NCBI RefSeq assembly: GCF_965279675.1
Contig: NZ_CBDIIJ010000002.1
Location: forward strand, 1,178,001 to 1,242,000
Length of the DNA: 64,000 nucleotides
Origin: Mucisphaera sp965279675
GTDB taxonomy: Bacteria > Planctomycetota > Phycisphaerae > Phycisphaerales > Phycisphaeraceae
Direction of reading: 5' to 3'
The translations under genes were made by a program, and so were the position numbers. The notes below the pieces were generated by a model. That model was not told the origin of the DNA. It ran no database searches and was given only the letters and a program-made list of their open reading frames with translations. Positions 15,652 to 26,014 of the stretch are shown here, piece after piece; position 1 is the stretch's first letter, and every line of letters starts with the position of its first letter.

Positions 15652-16110
15652 TTGGCTGATTCGGAAGGCCGCGGGACATCCGAGTCGTTGCTGTGCCCGC
15701 AGTGCATGGTGGAGCTGGAGGGTGGGGTGTCGTGCCCATCGTGCGGGTATTCGGCGATCACGAGCACGCTGGGGCTGGGAGCGATTCCAGCGCAAGCGGG
15801 GAGTCGGACGCCCTGGTCGTGGCTGCTGATTCTGATCGGCTGGGTGTTTGTGCTGCCGGTGGTGCCGTGGGTTTTCACGCAGGATCTGGTGTTCGGGCTT
15901 GTTGCGCTGGTTGGGTACTTTTATGTGCTGGTTAAGCTGATCGGTGTGGTGGGGCGAGCGTGGCGGGACAAGTGGGATGTGGGTGAGGATCCGTGGGATG
16001 AGGCGGATTACGAGGAGTTGCCGCCTGATGAGGAGGAGGATCTGCTGACGGCGGAGGCGCTGAGTTACGATCTCGAAGAAGAAGAGCTCGGGGACGAGGG
16101 GCGCGGATGA
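15652..16110 (+). CDS. small zinc-ribbon membrane protein (paralogue 2)
   Basis: 152 residues from a TTG start with GAGGGG eight bases upstream. The zinc ribbon is CPQC(x9)CPSC, then two membrane segments at about 56-105 and an acidic tail with LPPDEEEDLLTAEALSYDLE shared with the preceding gene. The stop overlaps the lpxC start by four bases (ATGA), so the pair is probably translated together with lpxC. Function unknown; a role in envelope biogenesis is only a guess from the coupling. Confidence 0.65.
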   Translation: MADSEGRGTSESLLCPQCMVELEGGVSCPSCGYSAITSTLGLGAIPAQAGSRTPWSWLLILIGWVFVLPVVPWVFTQDLVFGLVALVGYFYVLVKLIGVVGRAWRDKWDVGEDPWDEADYEELPPDEEEDLLTAEALSYDLEEEELGDEGRG

Positions 16111-16985
16111 TCTATGCTGCGGGGATGGATGGACGATGTGGGCGACGGACGCTGGCGGGTGAGGTGACGCTGAAGGACGTGGGGCTGTTTTCGAGTGTGC
16201 CTGTGGCGATGCGTCTGCGGCCGGCTGAGGCGGGTCGTGGGGTGGTGTTTGTGCGGACGGATGTGGGGGGTGTGGAGATTCCGGCGTTGGTGTCACGGGC
16301 GGTGGATCAGCCGAGGCGGACGGCCTTGGCGGCGGCGGGGCGGCCGGAGGTGACGGTGGAGACGGTGGAGCACGTGCTGTCGGCGGTGAGTGGGCTGGGT
16401 GTGACGGACGTGGTGATCGCGTTGGATGCGGCGGAGGTGCCGTCGTTTGATGGGTCGTCGCTGGCGTTTGTGGAGGCGATCGGGCGGGTGGGGTTGGTGG
16501 ATTTGGAGGGCGAGCTGGAGCCGTTGGTGGTGACGGAGCGGGTAGAGGTGTTGGAGGGTGACAGCCGGGTGGTGGTGGAGCCCCTGGCGGCGGGCGAGGG
16601 GCCATCGTTGTCGTATGACCTGGATTATGGGGATCACCCGGTTCTGAAGGCGGGTCGGGCGGTGTATCGGGGGGGGGTGGATGATTACGGAGCGGAGGTG
16701 GCACCTGCGCGAACGTTTGTGCTTGAGGCGGAGGCGGAGGCGTTGCAGGCAATGGGGCTGGGAAAGCACCTGACGGCGGCGACGCTGGTGGTGTTTGGGG
16801 TTGGGGGCGTGTTGCCGCCTAACGAGCTGCGGTTCGCGGACGAGCCGGTGAGGCACAAGCTGCTGGATCTGATGGGGGATCTATCGCTGGCGGGGCGGCC
16901 GATTGTGGGGCGTGTGTCGGCGTGGAAGTCGGGTCATGCGCTGAATCGGCGGATGGCGGGGCGGTTGTTGGAGGTGTTTGGCTAG
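16107..16985 (+). CDS. lpxC: UDP-3-O-acyl-N-acetylglucosamine deacetylase
   Basis: 292 residues. It catalyses the committed step of lipid A synthesis. Zinc-ligand and catalytic motifs are present: TVEHVLSAVSGLGV, the VPSFDGSS loop, RFADEPVRHKLLDLMGDL with the second His and the Asp, and SGHALN with the general acid-base His. The protein is complete, slightly shorter than the E. coli enzyme (305). The ATG overlaps the preceding stop. With lpxD and bamA elsewhere in the window it argues for a lipid A-bearing outer membrane. Confidence 0.95.
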   Translation: MIYAAGMDGRCGRRTLAGEVTLKDVGLFSSVPVAMRLRPAEAGRGVVFVRTDVGGVEIPALVSRAVDQPRRTALAAAGRPEVTVETVEHVLSAVSGLGVTDVVIALDAAEVPSFDGSSLAFVEAIGRVGLVDLEGELEPLVVTERVEVLEGDSRVVVEPLAAGEGPSLSYDLDYGDHPVLKAGRAVYRGGVDDYGAEVAPARTFVLEAEAEALQAMGLGKHLTAATLVVFGVGGVLPPNELRFADEPVRHKLLDLMGDLSLAGRPIVGRVSAWKSGHALNRRMAGRLLEVFG

Positions 16986-17054
16986 CACCCGATAGGCGTG
17001 ATGTGGGTTTGGGTGACCCGGGCCGACACGGTCCCGGCTCGCCGGGGGTTGGGG

Positions 17055-17450
17055 CTAGTGGGGGACTTCTTTGACGGCGTTGCGGTTCCAGGCGGGGACT
17101 TTGACGACGATTTCGCCTTCTTCCTGGATACGGCACTGGCAGGAGAGCCTGGAGTTCATCTGGATGCCGGGCGCTTCTTCGACGCGGTCGAGTTCTTCGT
17201 CTTCGGCCTCGTTGAAGAGCTCTTCGCCTTGTTCGAGGTAGACGTGGCAGGTGGAGCAGGCGCAGACCCCGCCACAGGCGTGTTCGATGCCGATGCCGTT
17301 GTCAAGAGCGACTTCGAGGACGGACTGTCCGACGGCGGCTTTGAGGTCGAGTTCTTTCTCCTGGTTGCCGGTGAGGGGTTCGGGGTCTTCGAGGATGAAC
17401 TTGATGGGGACGGTTTTGGGCCCGGTGACTTTGGCGGCCTTCATGTGCAT
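17055..17450 (-). CDS. 2Fe-2S ferredoxin (adrenodoxin type)
   Basis: 131 residues. The cluster ligands are Cys in ACGGVCACSTC and one further Cys in LSCQC, the C-x5-C-x2-C...C spacing of Isc/adrenodoxin-type ferredoxins. GQSVLEVALDNGIGIEHACGG before the loop is typical. An N-terminal extension of about 25 residues is longer than in E. coli Fdx. It carries electrons, perhaps for iron-sulfur cluster assembly, but no isc genes are adjacent. Two close ATGs (17450, 17444) could be the start. Confidence 0.92.
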   Translation of the reverse strand: MHMKAAKVTGPKTVPIKFILEDPEPLTGNQEKELDLKAAVGQSVLEVALDNGIGIEHACGGVCACSTCHVYLEQGEELFNEAEDEELDRVEEAPGIQMNSRLSCQCRIQEEGEIVVKVPAWNRNAVKEVPH

Positions 17451-17656
17451 GGCGGGTGTTCCAATGGGGTGGGTTGCGGGTCGGTTTTGGCCCGTTTTTG
17501 TCCGTTTTGGGTCGGAATCGTTTGGTTTCGTGCTGATTCTAGGCGCTTTTTTGGGGGGTGTGCGCGCGCTTTGGCCGGGTGACGGCGCACGGGGTGGCTG
17601 GGGCGTGGCCCGATCTGGCTGGCGGATTTGCGCACGGTTCGGATGGGTGATGCGTC

Positions 17657-17693
17657 AAAAAAGACAGGACCATCACCGTGGGGTGATGGTCCT
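17657..17693 (-). terminator. Rho-independent terminator after a PEP-CTERM-like gene
   Basis: Perfect 12-pair stem (17666-17677 with 17682-17693), four-base loop, then GTC and six T residues on the minus strand. The strongest terminator in the window; it lies about 25 bases beyond the stop at 17718. Confidence 0.9.
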
Positions 17694-17717
17694 GCGTGGA
17701 TTTCGATGTCGGGGCTA

Positions 17718-18431
17718 TCAGGCCGTGCGGCGGCGGAGGAGAACTGCACCCATGCCGATGAGGCCGGCTCCGAAGGCGGCGGGGGTGGGGACGACCCGAA
17801 CAGTGATGCTCTGGGAGCCGAGCAGTGTTGTCGAAGCGGCATCGCTCACACTGATGGAGATTTCATAATCGCCGGCAAGGTTGGGCTGGAAGGTGCCGAG
17901 GCCGCCGGTGTTGATGAAGTCGAAGCCGATGTTCCATGAGTTCTGGATGACAGAAAGGGTGGCTGCGGTTCCGGAACCGAATTCGAAGTCAATGGCAGGA
18001 CCGAAGTCGAGGGTGTAGGTATCGGCTTCGGGGTCGATGATGGTAAGGACGACGTCGGTGTTTTCGAAGTTGCGCTCGCCGAGGTCAATGGAGTAGTCGA
18101 AGTTCCACCAGGCGCGAGTGGGATCCGGCGTTAAGTCGGTACCGCTGACGGTGGAGATGCCGGGCTGGACGGTGTAGAGCGTGCCGGAGCCACCGACGCC
18201 GGCCTGGCCCTGGAAGCGCTGCTTGCCCTTGATGCCGATTTCGATGTTGTTGTTGTTGACGTTGGTTTCGACGATACGGGTGATCGCGAAGTCGTCGCTG
18301 AGGTTGCCGGTGCCGGGCGTGAAGGGGGTGTTGAGGGTGTCACGGGTGGTCTGGGTAACGGTGAGTGCCTGAGCCTGGCTGATGCCTGCTACGCAGGTGG
18401 CGGTGGCGAGCAATAGCGCGAACTTGTTCAT
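17718..18431 (-). CDS. secreted PEP-CTERM-like protein (VPTPAAF tail), copy 1
   Basis: 237 residues. Signal peptide 1-22 (ends AQA). The body is beta-rich and Asn/Gly/Thr-rich with no known enzyme motif. The C-terminus has VPTPAAFGAGLIGMG, a hydrophobic stretch and LRRRTA: the three-part PEP-CTERM sorting signal in the PTP variant common in Phycisphaerae, which an exosortase-like enzyme would process at the outer envelope. No exosortase gene is in the window. AGAGGA lies eight bases before the ATG. Own terminator downstream. Confidence 0.85.
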   Translation of the reverse strand: MNKFALLLATATCVAGISQAQALTVTQTTRDTLNTPFTPGTGNLSDDFAITRIVETNVNNNNIEIGIKGKQRFQGQAGVGGSGTLYTVQPGISTVSGTDLTPDPTRAWWNFDYSIDLGERNFENTDVVLTIIDPEADTYTLDFGPAIDFEFGSGTAATLSVIQNSWNIGFDFINTGGLGTFQPNLAGDYEISISVSDAASTTLLGSQSITVRVVPTPAAFGAGLIGMGAVLLRRRTA

Positions 18432-18581
18432 CTGTTCATCCTCTCGGAATTTTGGGTAGTTGCCCGGTAGGGCCTTCTTCTCTGCGGTTGCTTAAGACTA
18501 ATGGATTTATGGCATTACGCAAGGGGATTGTGGGGTTTATGTCGTTAGGTGTTGTCCCGATGTGGGGTTTTGGATAGAGAA

Positions 18582-18601
18582 AGACCCGCTTGCGCGGGTC
18601 T
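18582..18601 (-). terminator. probable terminator after the second PEP-CTERM-like gene
   Basis: Perfect eight-pair stem (18582-18589 with 18594-18601), four-base loop, followed on the minus strand by a mixed T-rich run (TTTCTCT). Confidence 0.65.
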
Positions 18602-18637
18602 GGTGGGTGTCTGGGTTGTTTGCGGGGTGTGGGTGTT

Positions 18638-19450
18638 TTATCTGCGGCGGAGCAGGACGGCACCCATGCCGATGAGGCCGGCTCCGAAGGCGGCGGGGGT
18701 GGGAACGACGGAGAGTTGGGCGTTATCGACGGCGATGCCGCCTGCGACGTCGATGTTGGTGAACCAGCTGTAGCGGTTGCCGCCTATTTCGGTGGCGATG
18801 ACGTCGAGGGCGGAGTTACGGGTTTCGGTGAAGAGCAGGGTGCCGGCGGCGTTGCGGAGGTTGAGATCGACGGCGAGGCTGCCGTCGCCGGCGTCGTAGA
18901 AGGCGTGCTCGAAGGTGTACCAGCCGGCGGATCCGAGGGCGATGTTGTTGATGGTTTCGAGGTCTTCTCTGGGGTCGAAGTTGGTGTTGTTGCTTCCGCC
19001 GACGAGGAGGTCGCCGGTGCTGGTGTCTTTGGTGACGTGGAAGATGAAGTCGCGTTGGTGGCTGCCGTCGGAGCCGTTGGCGGCGACGGAGTAGTCAAAG
19101 CCTTCGCCAGCGGCGAGGGTGGCGGGGTCGAGGTAGATGTCGATGGAGGCGAGCATGCCGCCTGGCCAGACGGTGCGGTAGCCGTCGAACTGGCTAAAGG
19201 GGCCGCTGAGCCCGATGTTGGGTGTATTGGTCTGGGTGAAGATGGCGTGGAAGCTGCCGTCGGCGGAGGTGATGCCGTTGGTGCCGGAGGCGACGCGGTT
19301 AACGTTGCCGGTCCAGCCGTTGTTTTCATCGAAGAAGCCGGCGGTGTCGGTCTCGAAGCCCTGGTCGAAGACGAGGCTGAGGGCGGATGCGGGCACGGTG
19401 GCGGCCAGGAGGGCGGCGGTTCCAAGGCATAGGGTATGGGTGCGATTCAT
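18638..19450 (-). CDS. secreted PEP-CTERM-like protein (VPTPAAF tail), copy 2
   Basis: 270 residues. Signal peptide 1-24, then a beta-rich domain resembling a jelly-roll/concanavalin-like fold (GFFDENNGWTGNVNRV near 38; IDIYLDP; FDYSVAANGSDGSHQRDF), perhaps carbohydrate-binding. The last 23 residues, VVPTPAAF to RRR, match the previous gene's tail almost exactly, also at the DNA level, whereas the bodies differ. Sorting by an exosortase-like system is inferred. Single gene with its own terminator. Confidence 0.85.
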   Translation of the reverse strand: MNRTHTLCLGTAALLAATVPASALSLVFDQGFETDTAGFFDENNGWTGNVNRVASGTNGITSADGSFHAIFTQTNTPNIGLSGPFSQFDGYRTVWPGGMLASIDIYLDPATLAAGEGFDYSVAANGSDGSHQRDFIFHVTKDTSTGDLLVGGSNNTNFDPREDLETINNIALGSAGWYTFEHAFYDAGDGSLAVDLNLRNAAGTLLFTETRNSALDVIATEIGGNRYSWFTNIDVAGGIAVDNAQLSVVPTPAAFGAGLIGMGAVLLRRR

Positions 19451-19576
19451 CTCTTCTTTCCTCTCGCTGTGGATTCAGTGGGTCCGGAACGCAATCTGTA
19501 TGGAAACAGCTTTATCCGGTGAAAGCAAGAGTAAATGGATGGTTTTAGGGAAAACCAGCGCCCGGGGTGGCGGCGC

Positions 19577-20314
19577 TCAGTGTGAGCGGCGGAGGAGAAG
19601 GGTTCCGAGGCCGAGGAGGCCGGCGGTGAAGGCGGCGGGGGTGGGGATGAGGTTTCCGGTGAGTTGGAGGTTGTCGAAGGCGAGGTCTTCGTCGCCGGCG
19701 TTGTTGGAGAAGCTGACGACGATGTTGATTTCGGATTGGTTGAAGGCGGAGAGGTCTAGGGAGACGGGGGCGAAGTTGTCGGTGAAGGCTTTGGTATCGC
19801 TGATGGTGGATTCGAGGTCGTCGCCGGAGACGGAGAACTGTTCGATGCCGTTGACCTGGACTGCGAAGGTGTCAGCGAGTTCGAAACCTGTTGCGTCGTT
19901 GGCGGCCCAATCGAAGGTTAGGGTTAGGTCGGTGTAGTTGGTGGCATCGATGGGGTCGAAGGTGAGGAGGAGCAGGCCGTCGACGTCGTCGGCATGGAAC
20001 CAATTGGTGGTGTTGCCAGCATCGGTCAGGTCGTTGGAGGAGGTTACGGAGTTATTGACGACGCCGATGAGGTCGCCGTTTTCAGTGCCGCTGATGGGGC
20101 CGTTGCTGCCGTTGGCGTTGTTGGTGATGGAGACTGACCAGCCGAGGCCGGAGCTAGAGTCAAAAAAGGTTCCGGCGGCGGTTCCGAGGTCGGTGTCTTG
20201 CGTGATGATGTCCGCGAGGGTGTTGCCTTCGAAGTCCTGGCTGGCGATGGTGATGGCGAAAGCCGGAGTGGCGAGGGCGGACAGGAGGATGGCTGGGGTG
20301 ATGGTGGCTTTCAT
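19577..20314 (-). CDS. secreted PEP-CTERM-like protein, copy 3
   Basis: 245 residues. Signal peptide 1-20 (ends AFA). The body is an Asn/Asp/Thr-rich beta-sandwich-like domain with LAFDNLQLTGN just before the tail, a pattern common in PEP-CTERM proteins of unknown function. The tail is IPTPAAFTAGLLGLG followed by LLLRRSH, a diverged form of the tails of the two downstream genes. All three lie in the same direction but with gaps of over 100 bases, so they are likely separate transcripts. Confidence 0.82.
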   Translation of the reverse strand: MKATITPAILLSALATPAFAITIASQDFEGNTLADIITQDTDLGTAAGTFFDSSSGLGWSVSITNNANGSNGPISGTENGDLIGVVNNSVTSSNDLTDAGNTTNWFHADDVDGLLLLTFDPIDATNYTDLTLTFDWAANDATGFELADTFAVQVNGIEQFSVSGDDLESTISDTKAFTDNFAPVSLDLSAFNQSEINIVVSFSNNAGDEDLAFDNLQLTGNLIPTPAAFTAGLLGLGTLLLRRSH

Positions 20315-20642
20315 CGGGGGTCTTCTCTTCTCGGGGCGTTGTTGGCCTGGGGACAGGTTAGCTTCTTTGTTGGGGTGGGCAAGGGTTTGGGTGTGAGAAA
20401 CGGGTGAGGCGGGAGATTGAGAGAAGGGGATGTTTTGGCGCTGGATGAGGGTGTGGGGGGGCTGAAGCAGGGGGTATCTCAGGCGTCTGGGGTGTTTGGG
20501 GGTCGCGGGGGCCGCGTTGCGGGCGGGCTAATGGGGTGGCACCCGGGGGCGGGTTGTTGGGTGGGGGGCGTGTCGGCACTCAGCCCGGGCCGGCACGGCC
20601 CGGCTCGCCGGGGCGTGCGTAGCTATGGGGATTGGGGTTGGC
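20315..20642. other. gap of about 330 bases with a 3'-end hairpin
   Basis: Between the third PEP-CTERM-like gene's start and the ppk stop. Its one clear feature is the perfect hairpin CCGGGCCG-GCA-CGGCCCGG (20585-20603), about 40 bases after the ppk stop, one of the dispersed GC-rich hairpins. The rest is G-rich with no coding signal. Confidence 0.6.
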
Positions 20643-22961
<2,319 letters not shown>

Positions 22962-23006
22962 GTTTGAAGCAGAGCCATTGTAGCGCAAGCGTGCTTTGGC
23001 GTTGAG

Positions 23007-24206
23007 CTAGCGGTTGAGAGTAGCGCGTGTGGTTGGGGTGTCGAGCGGGGGTGGTTCGGCGAGGAGGATGACGGCGTTGCGGATCTGGAGTCGGTCGAGG
23101 ACGGGGCCTCGGGTGTGCGGGTCGAGTGTGAGTCGGAGCTGGGCGTTGGGTATCGAGACGGGGAGGGTGATGACGGTTTTTGGGTTGGCATCATCGAGTG
23201 TGATCTGGGTGGCGGTGCTGGCCTGGGTTGAGACGGTGGCGATCATGCTTGGCCAGTGCCGGTCGTGGGCGGGGATGGAGGGATCGAGTTGCAGTTCGAG
23301 GCTGATCGCGGCGGCGGTGGGTGGGAGGTCGAAGGCGATGTCGGCGGGCGCGTGGATGGCGAGGGTGTCGCTGGTTTGCCGGGGTGGCATGGGGACGCCG
23401 AAGACGACGGTGGGCTGATTGATCTGGAGCGGTTGCTGGAGGAGTGGTGTGAGTCTGAGTCCGTTGCGTCGGAGTTCGAGCTGGTTGATGGCTGCGGCTG
23501 GGAGCTGGACGGGGCTGAGGGCGAGGGTGGGGCTGAGGGTCCAGGTGTTTTGTTGGAAGCTAACGCGGGCGGCGTCGATGACTTCTCCGGTGGCGAGTGT
23601 GAGTCGATCGGCGCGTGTGGTGGTTGCTGGTTCGTGGGCGCGTTGGATGGCGTGGATGCTGGAGAGGGGGAGGTCGATGGGCTGTGGGTTGCCGGGGAGG
23701 AGGAGTCGTGCGGACTGGTCGAAGAGCGCGAGGAGCGTGGCCTGGAGCTGGTCGCCGTTGGTGAGTTGGATGCGATCGCTTCGGGCGTCGTTCGTTTGCG
23801 GGGGTGTGGCTTGCAGGGTGTTGGGAGGCCAGGTGATGGTTGCGATTCGGTCGAGTGGGATGGTGAGTCGGCCGAGTTGTGGGTGATCGATGCTGAAGGT
23901 CTGTCCTTCGGCGTCGGGTCGCCAGGGGGCGGTGAGGTGTTGTCCGTCGTCGAGGGTGATGGTGGGTGCGCTGGGTTGGGCGGTGCTGGTTTCGGGGAAT
24001 TGTCTTGTGAGTCGGATGGTGTCGGTGGTGGCGATTGTGTTGGTGTCGGCGGTGTCGGGGTCGAGGGTGACGAGGGTGTCGGTGGTGAGTCGGAGGAGGT
24101 CGATGGGTTGTGTGGTCAGTTGTCGATCGGTGCGGACCCAGTCGGCCTGAGCGTTGATGCTTAGGGCGAGTGAGATCAGACCGGTGAGGATGGGTGTGTA
24201 GCGCAC
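23007..24206 (-). CDS. secreted protein of unknown function, last gene of the MoxR run
   Basis: 399 residues from a GTG start. Signal peptide 1-21 (INAQA). The middle has two repeats of a small beta module around LTNGDQLQATLLAL and LATGEVIDAARVSF. The C-terminal third (FDLPPTAAAISLELQLDP; LDRLQIRNAVILL) faintly resembles an NPCBM-like carbohydrate-binding sandwich, but I am not confident. It follows the toroid-repeat gene by six bases and so belongs to the same operon. Third positions are C-rich on its own strand, like the rest of the run. Confidence 0.6.
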   Translation of the reverse strand: MRYTPILTGLISLALSINAQADWVRTDRQLTTQPIDLLRLTTDTLVTLDPDTADTNTIATTDTIRLTRQFPETSTAQPSAPTITLDDGQHLTAPWRPDAEGQTFSIDHPQLGRLTIPLDRIATITWPPNTLQATPPQTNDARSDRIQLTNGDQLQATLLALFDQSARLLLPGNPQPIDLPLSSIHAIQRAHEPATTTRADRLTLATGEVIDAARVSFQQNTWTLSPTLALSPVQLPAAAINQLELRRNGLRLTPLLQQPLQINQPTVVFGVPMPPRQTSDTLAIHAPADIAFDLPPTAAAISLELQLDPSIPAHDRHWPSMIATVSTQASTATQITLDDANPKTVITLPVSIPNAQLRLTLDPHTRGPVLDRLQIRNAVILLAEPPPLDTPTTRATLNR

Positions 24207-24212
24207 GTCGAA

Positions 24213-25283
24213 TCAGCGTTCGAAGATGGGTAGGAGTCGGTTGGGCATCTGTAGGACGAGGAGTGCCATGGCGGTGGAGTAGGCGCCGCCGTGGTTGCCG
24301 GGCCAGCCGCCGTTGGGTTGTTGTCGTGCGAGGAGGGCTTCTCTGGCAGCGGGGTACCAGGTTTCCCAGTGTTCTCCGCCGGCGAGGAACATGGCCTGAA
24401 CGGCGTAGTACTGTCCGTAGTAGTAGTGCCCGCCTTGCTGTGCATTGGGTCCTGTGGGGAGGTGTCGGTTGAGGTATTCGAGGGCGCTATCGATTTCGGG
24501 TCCGTCGTAGATGCCGGCGTAGTAGAGGGAGGCGAGTCCTGCGGCGGATCTTGGGAAGGCGGAGCCGCCAGAGCCGAGCATGTATCGGAACCCGCCATCC
24601 TGGGGGTTCTGGCACTGTCGGACATATTCGATGGCGCGGTCGATGGTTTGTTTGGGGACGGAGAGTCCGGCGTTGCGTGCGGAGCGGAGGGCCATGATCT
24701 GGCAGATGGTGACGGAGATATCGGCGTCGGCGGGGACGGGGTGGTAGCGCCAGCCACCTTGAGGGTTCTGGCTGGCGACGATGAGTCGGACGGCTCGTCG
24801 GAGGGCGGTTCGGACTTCGGGGTTGTGTGTCATGCCGTAGACCTCGCCCAGGAAGAGGGTGGCGAAGCCGTGGCCGTACATGGGTCCGTGGGAGGTGTCG
24901 GCGGCGAGGAGTCCTGCGTCGGAGGAGGAAGCGAGGATGAAGCGGAGTCCTTTTTCGATGACGTCGGCGTAGGGTCCGCGGTCGGGCATGTTGCCGTCGG
25001 CCATGAGGGCGAGGCAGGCGAGTGCGGTGATACCGACGTTGCGACCGTAGCGGTTGCCGCCGAAGGATCCATCGGGTGCCTGTTCGGCGCGGAGGATGGC
25101 GAAGCCGCGTTGAACGGCTTCGCGGACTTCTGGGGTGATTTCGGTGATGTTGACGGCGGTGGTTGGTTGCGGCGTTGGAGCGGGTGTGGTCTGGGCGAAG
25201 AGGTAGGGCGCGCTGATGAGGGCGGAGGCGGCGAGAGCCGCGGTCAGAAGGGGCGTGCGGGTTCGGGGTGGGTGTTTTGTCAC
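24213..25283 (-). CDS. exported protein with prenyltransferase/squalene-cyclase-type repeats
   Basis: 356 residues. The GTG start overlaps the upstream stop by four bases, indicating translational coupling. Signal peptide 1-27. The rest is an alpha-alpha toroid: repeats containing QxPDGSFGGN, SQNPQGGWRY, CQNPQDGGFRY and QQPNGGWPGN, the QW-like motif of squalene cyclases and protein prenyltransferases. No catalytic DXDD motif is visible, so it may be a binding scaffold rather than a cyclase. Relatives sit in planctomycete MoxR/Bat operons. Confidence 0.8.
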   Translation of the reverse strand: MTKHPPRTRTPLLTAALAASALISAPYLFAQTTPAPTPQPTTAVNITEITPEVREAVQRGFAILRAEQAPDGSFGGNRYGRNVGITALACLALMADGNMPDRGPYADVIEKGLRFILASSSDAGLLAADTSHGPMYGHGFATLFLGEVYGMTHNPEVRTALRRAVRLIVASQNPQGGWRYHPVPADADISVTICQIMALRSARNAGLSVPKQTIDRAIEYVRQCQNPQDGGFRYMLGSGGSAFPRSAAGLASLYYAGIYDGPEIDSALEYLNRHLPTGPNAQQGGHYYYGQYYAVQAMFLAGGEHWETWYPAAREALLARQQPNGGWPGNHGGAYSTAMALLVLQMPNRLLPIFER

Positions 25284-25981
25284 GGGTTGTTGCTGGTTTG
25301 GGCTTCGAGGTCGGCGAGGGTCCGGAAGTAGGCTTCGGTTTGCTGTCGATGGCTGGGGCTGAAGGGCTCGCTGAGGCTTTCGGAGAGTTCGGCGCGGATG
25401 CGTGGCGGGAGGTTTCCCCATTCGCGTCGGAGTTCTTCGATGGGTTTGGGGGTGGCGCTTTCGGGGCCGACGCTGCTGGGTGAGTAGGCTCCCTGGCTGG
25501 GGTTGGCGAGGGCGGGGGTGGAGCCGGGTTGGGGTTGACCGGGCATGGGGGTGGCCTGACCGGGTTGTCCGCCTTGGGCTTGCTGGGGTCGTGGTTGGGG
25601 CTGGCTGCTGGAAGCACTGGATGATTGCTGGGCGGCGCGGATGAGTTCGGTGAGTTTATCGATGGCTTCCTGTTGGAGCTGTTGGGTTTGGTCGCCGGGG
25701 TCGAGTCGTCTTCCTAGGCGGCGGGCGGCCATGTTCATGTCGTCGATGGCTTCGTTGAAGAGCTGGGCCTGTTGCTGGGAGGAGGGGGGTTGGTTGTTGT
25801 TTTCGGATTCGAGGTCTTCGAGGGGCAGTTGTGGGAGAGCGGGGGTGGGTTCGGGGTTGAGGGGGCCGAGGAGGTCGTCGAGGGTAGGAAGGTCGTCGGG
25901 GAGGTTGCCGGCGGCGAGGGTGAGGGCGGGTGTGAGCAGGAGAGCGGCGGCGGAGGCTAGGATGGTTTTTATGTGGGGCAT
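25280..25981 (-). CDS. exported Gln/Pro-rich protein of the MoxR run
   Basis: 233 residues. Signal peptide 1-23 (LTLAA). A short helical domain (FNEAIDDMNMAARRLGRRL, about 75-115) is followed by a Gln/Pro/Ser-rich linker (120-175) and a helical end (IEELRREWGNLPPRIR; a pattern seen in planctomycete proteins encoded beside MoxR genes). No enzyme motif. It lies 33 bases after the coiled-coil gene. Function unknown; probably a periplasmic partner of the Bat-like proteins. Confidence 0.65.
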   Translation of the reverse strand: MPHIKTILASAAALLLTPALTLAAGNLPDDLPTLDDLLGPLNPEPTPALPQLPLEDLESENNNQPPSSQQQAQLFNEAIDDMNMAARRLGRRLDPGDQTQQLQQEAIDKLTELIRAAQQSSSASSSQPQPRPQQAQGGQPGQATPMPGQPQPGSTPALANPSQGAYSPSSVGPESATPKPIEELRREWGNLPPRIRAELSESLSEPFSPSHRQQTEAYFRTLADLEAQTSNNP

Positions 25982-26014
25982 GGTCTGTTTATCGTATTCG
26001 GGGCGGGGTGGAAG

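Noticed and set aside
18590..19432. + strand frame rich in Gly, Val, Glu and Asp
   Set aside because: Antisense of a PEP-CTERM-like gene with signal peptide, terminator and sorting tail on the other strand.
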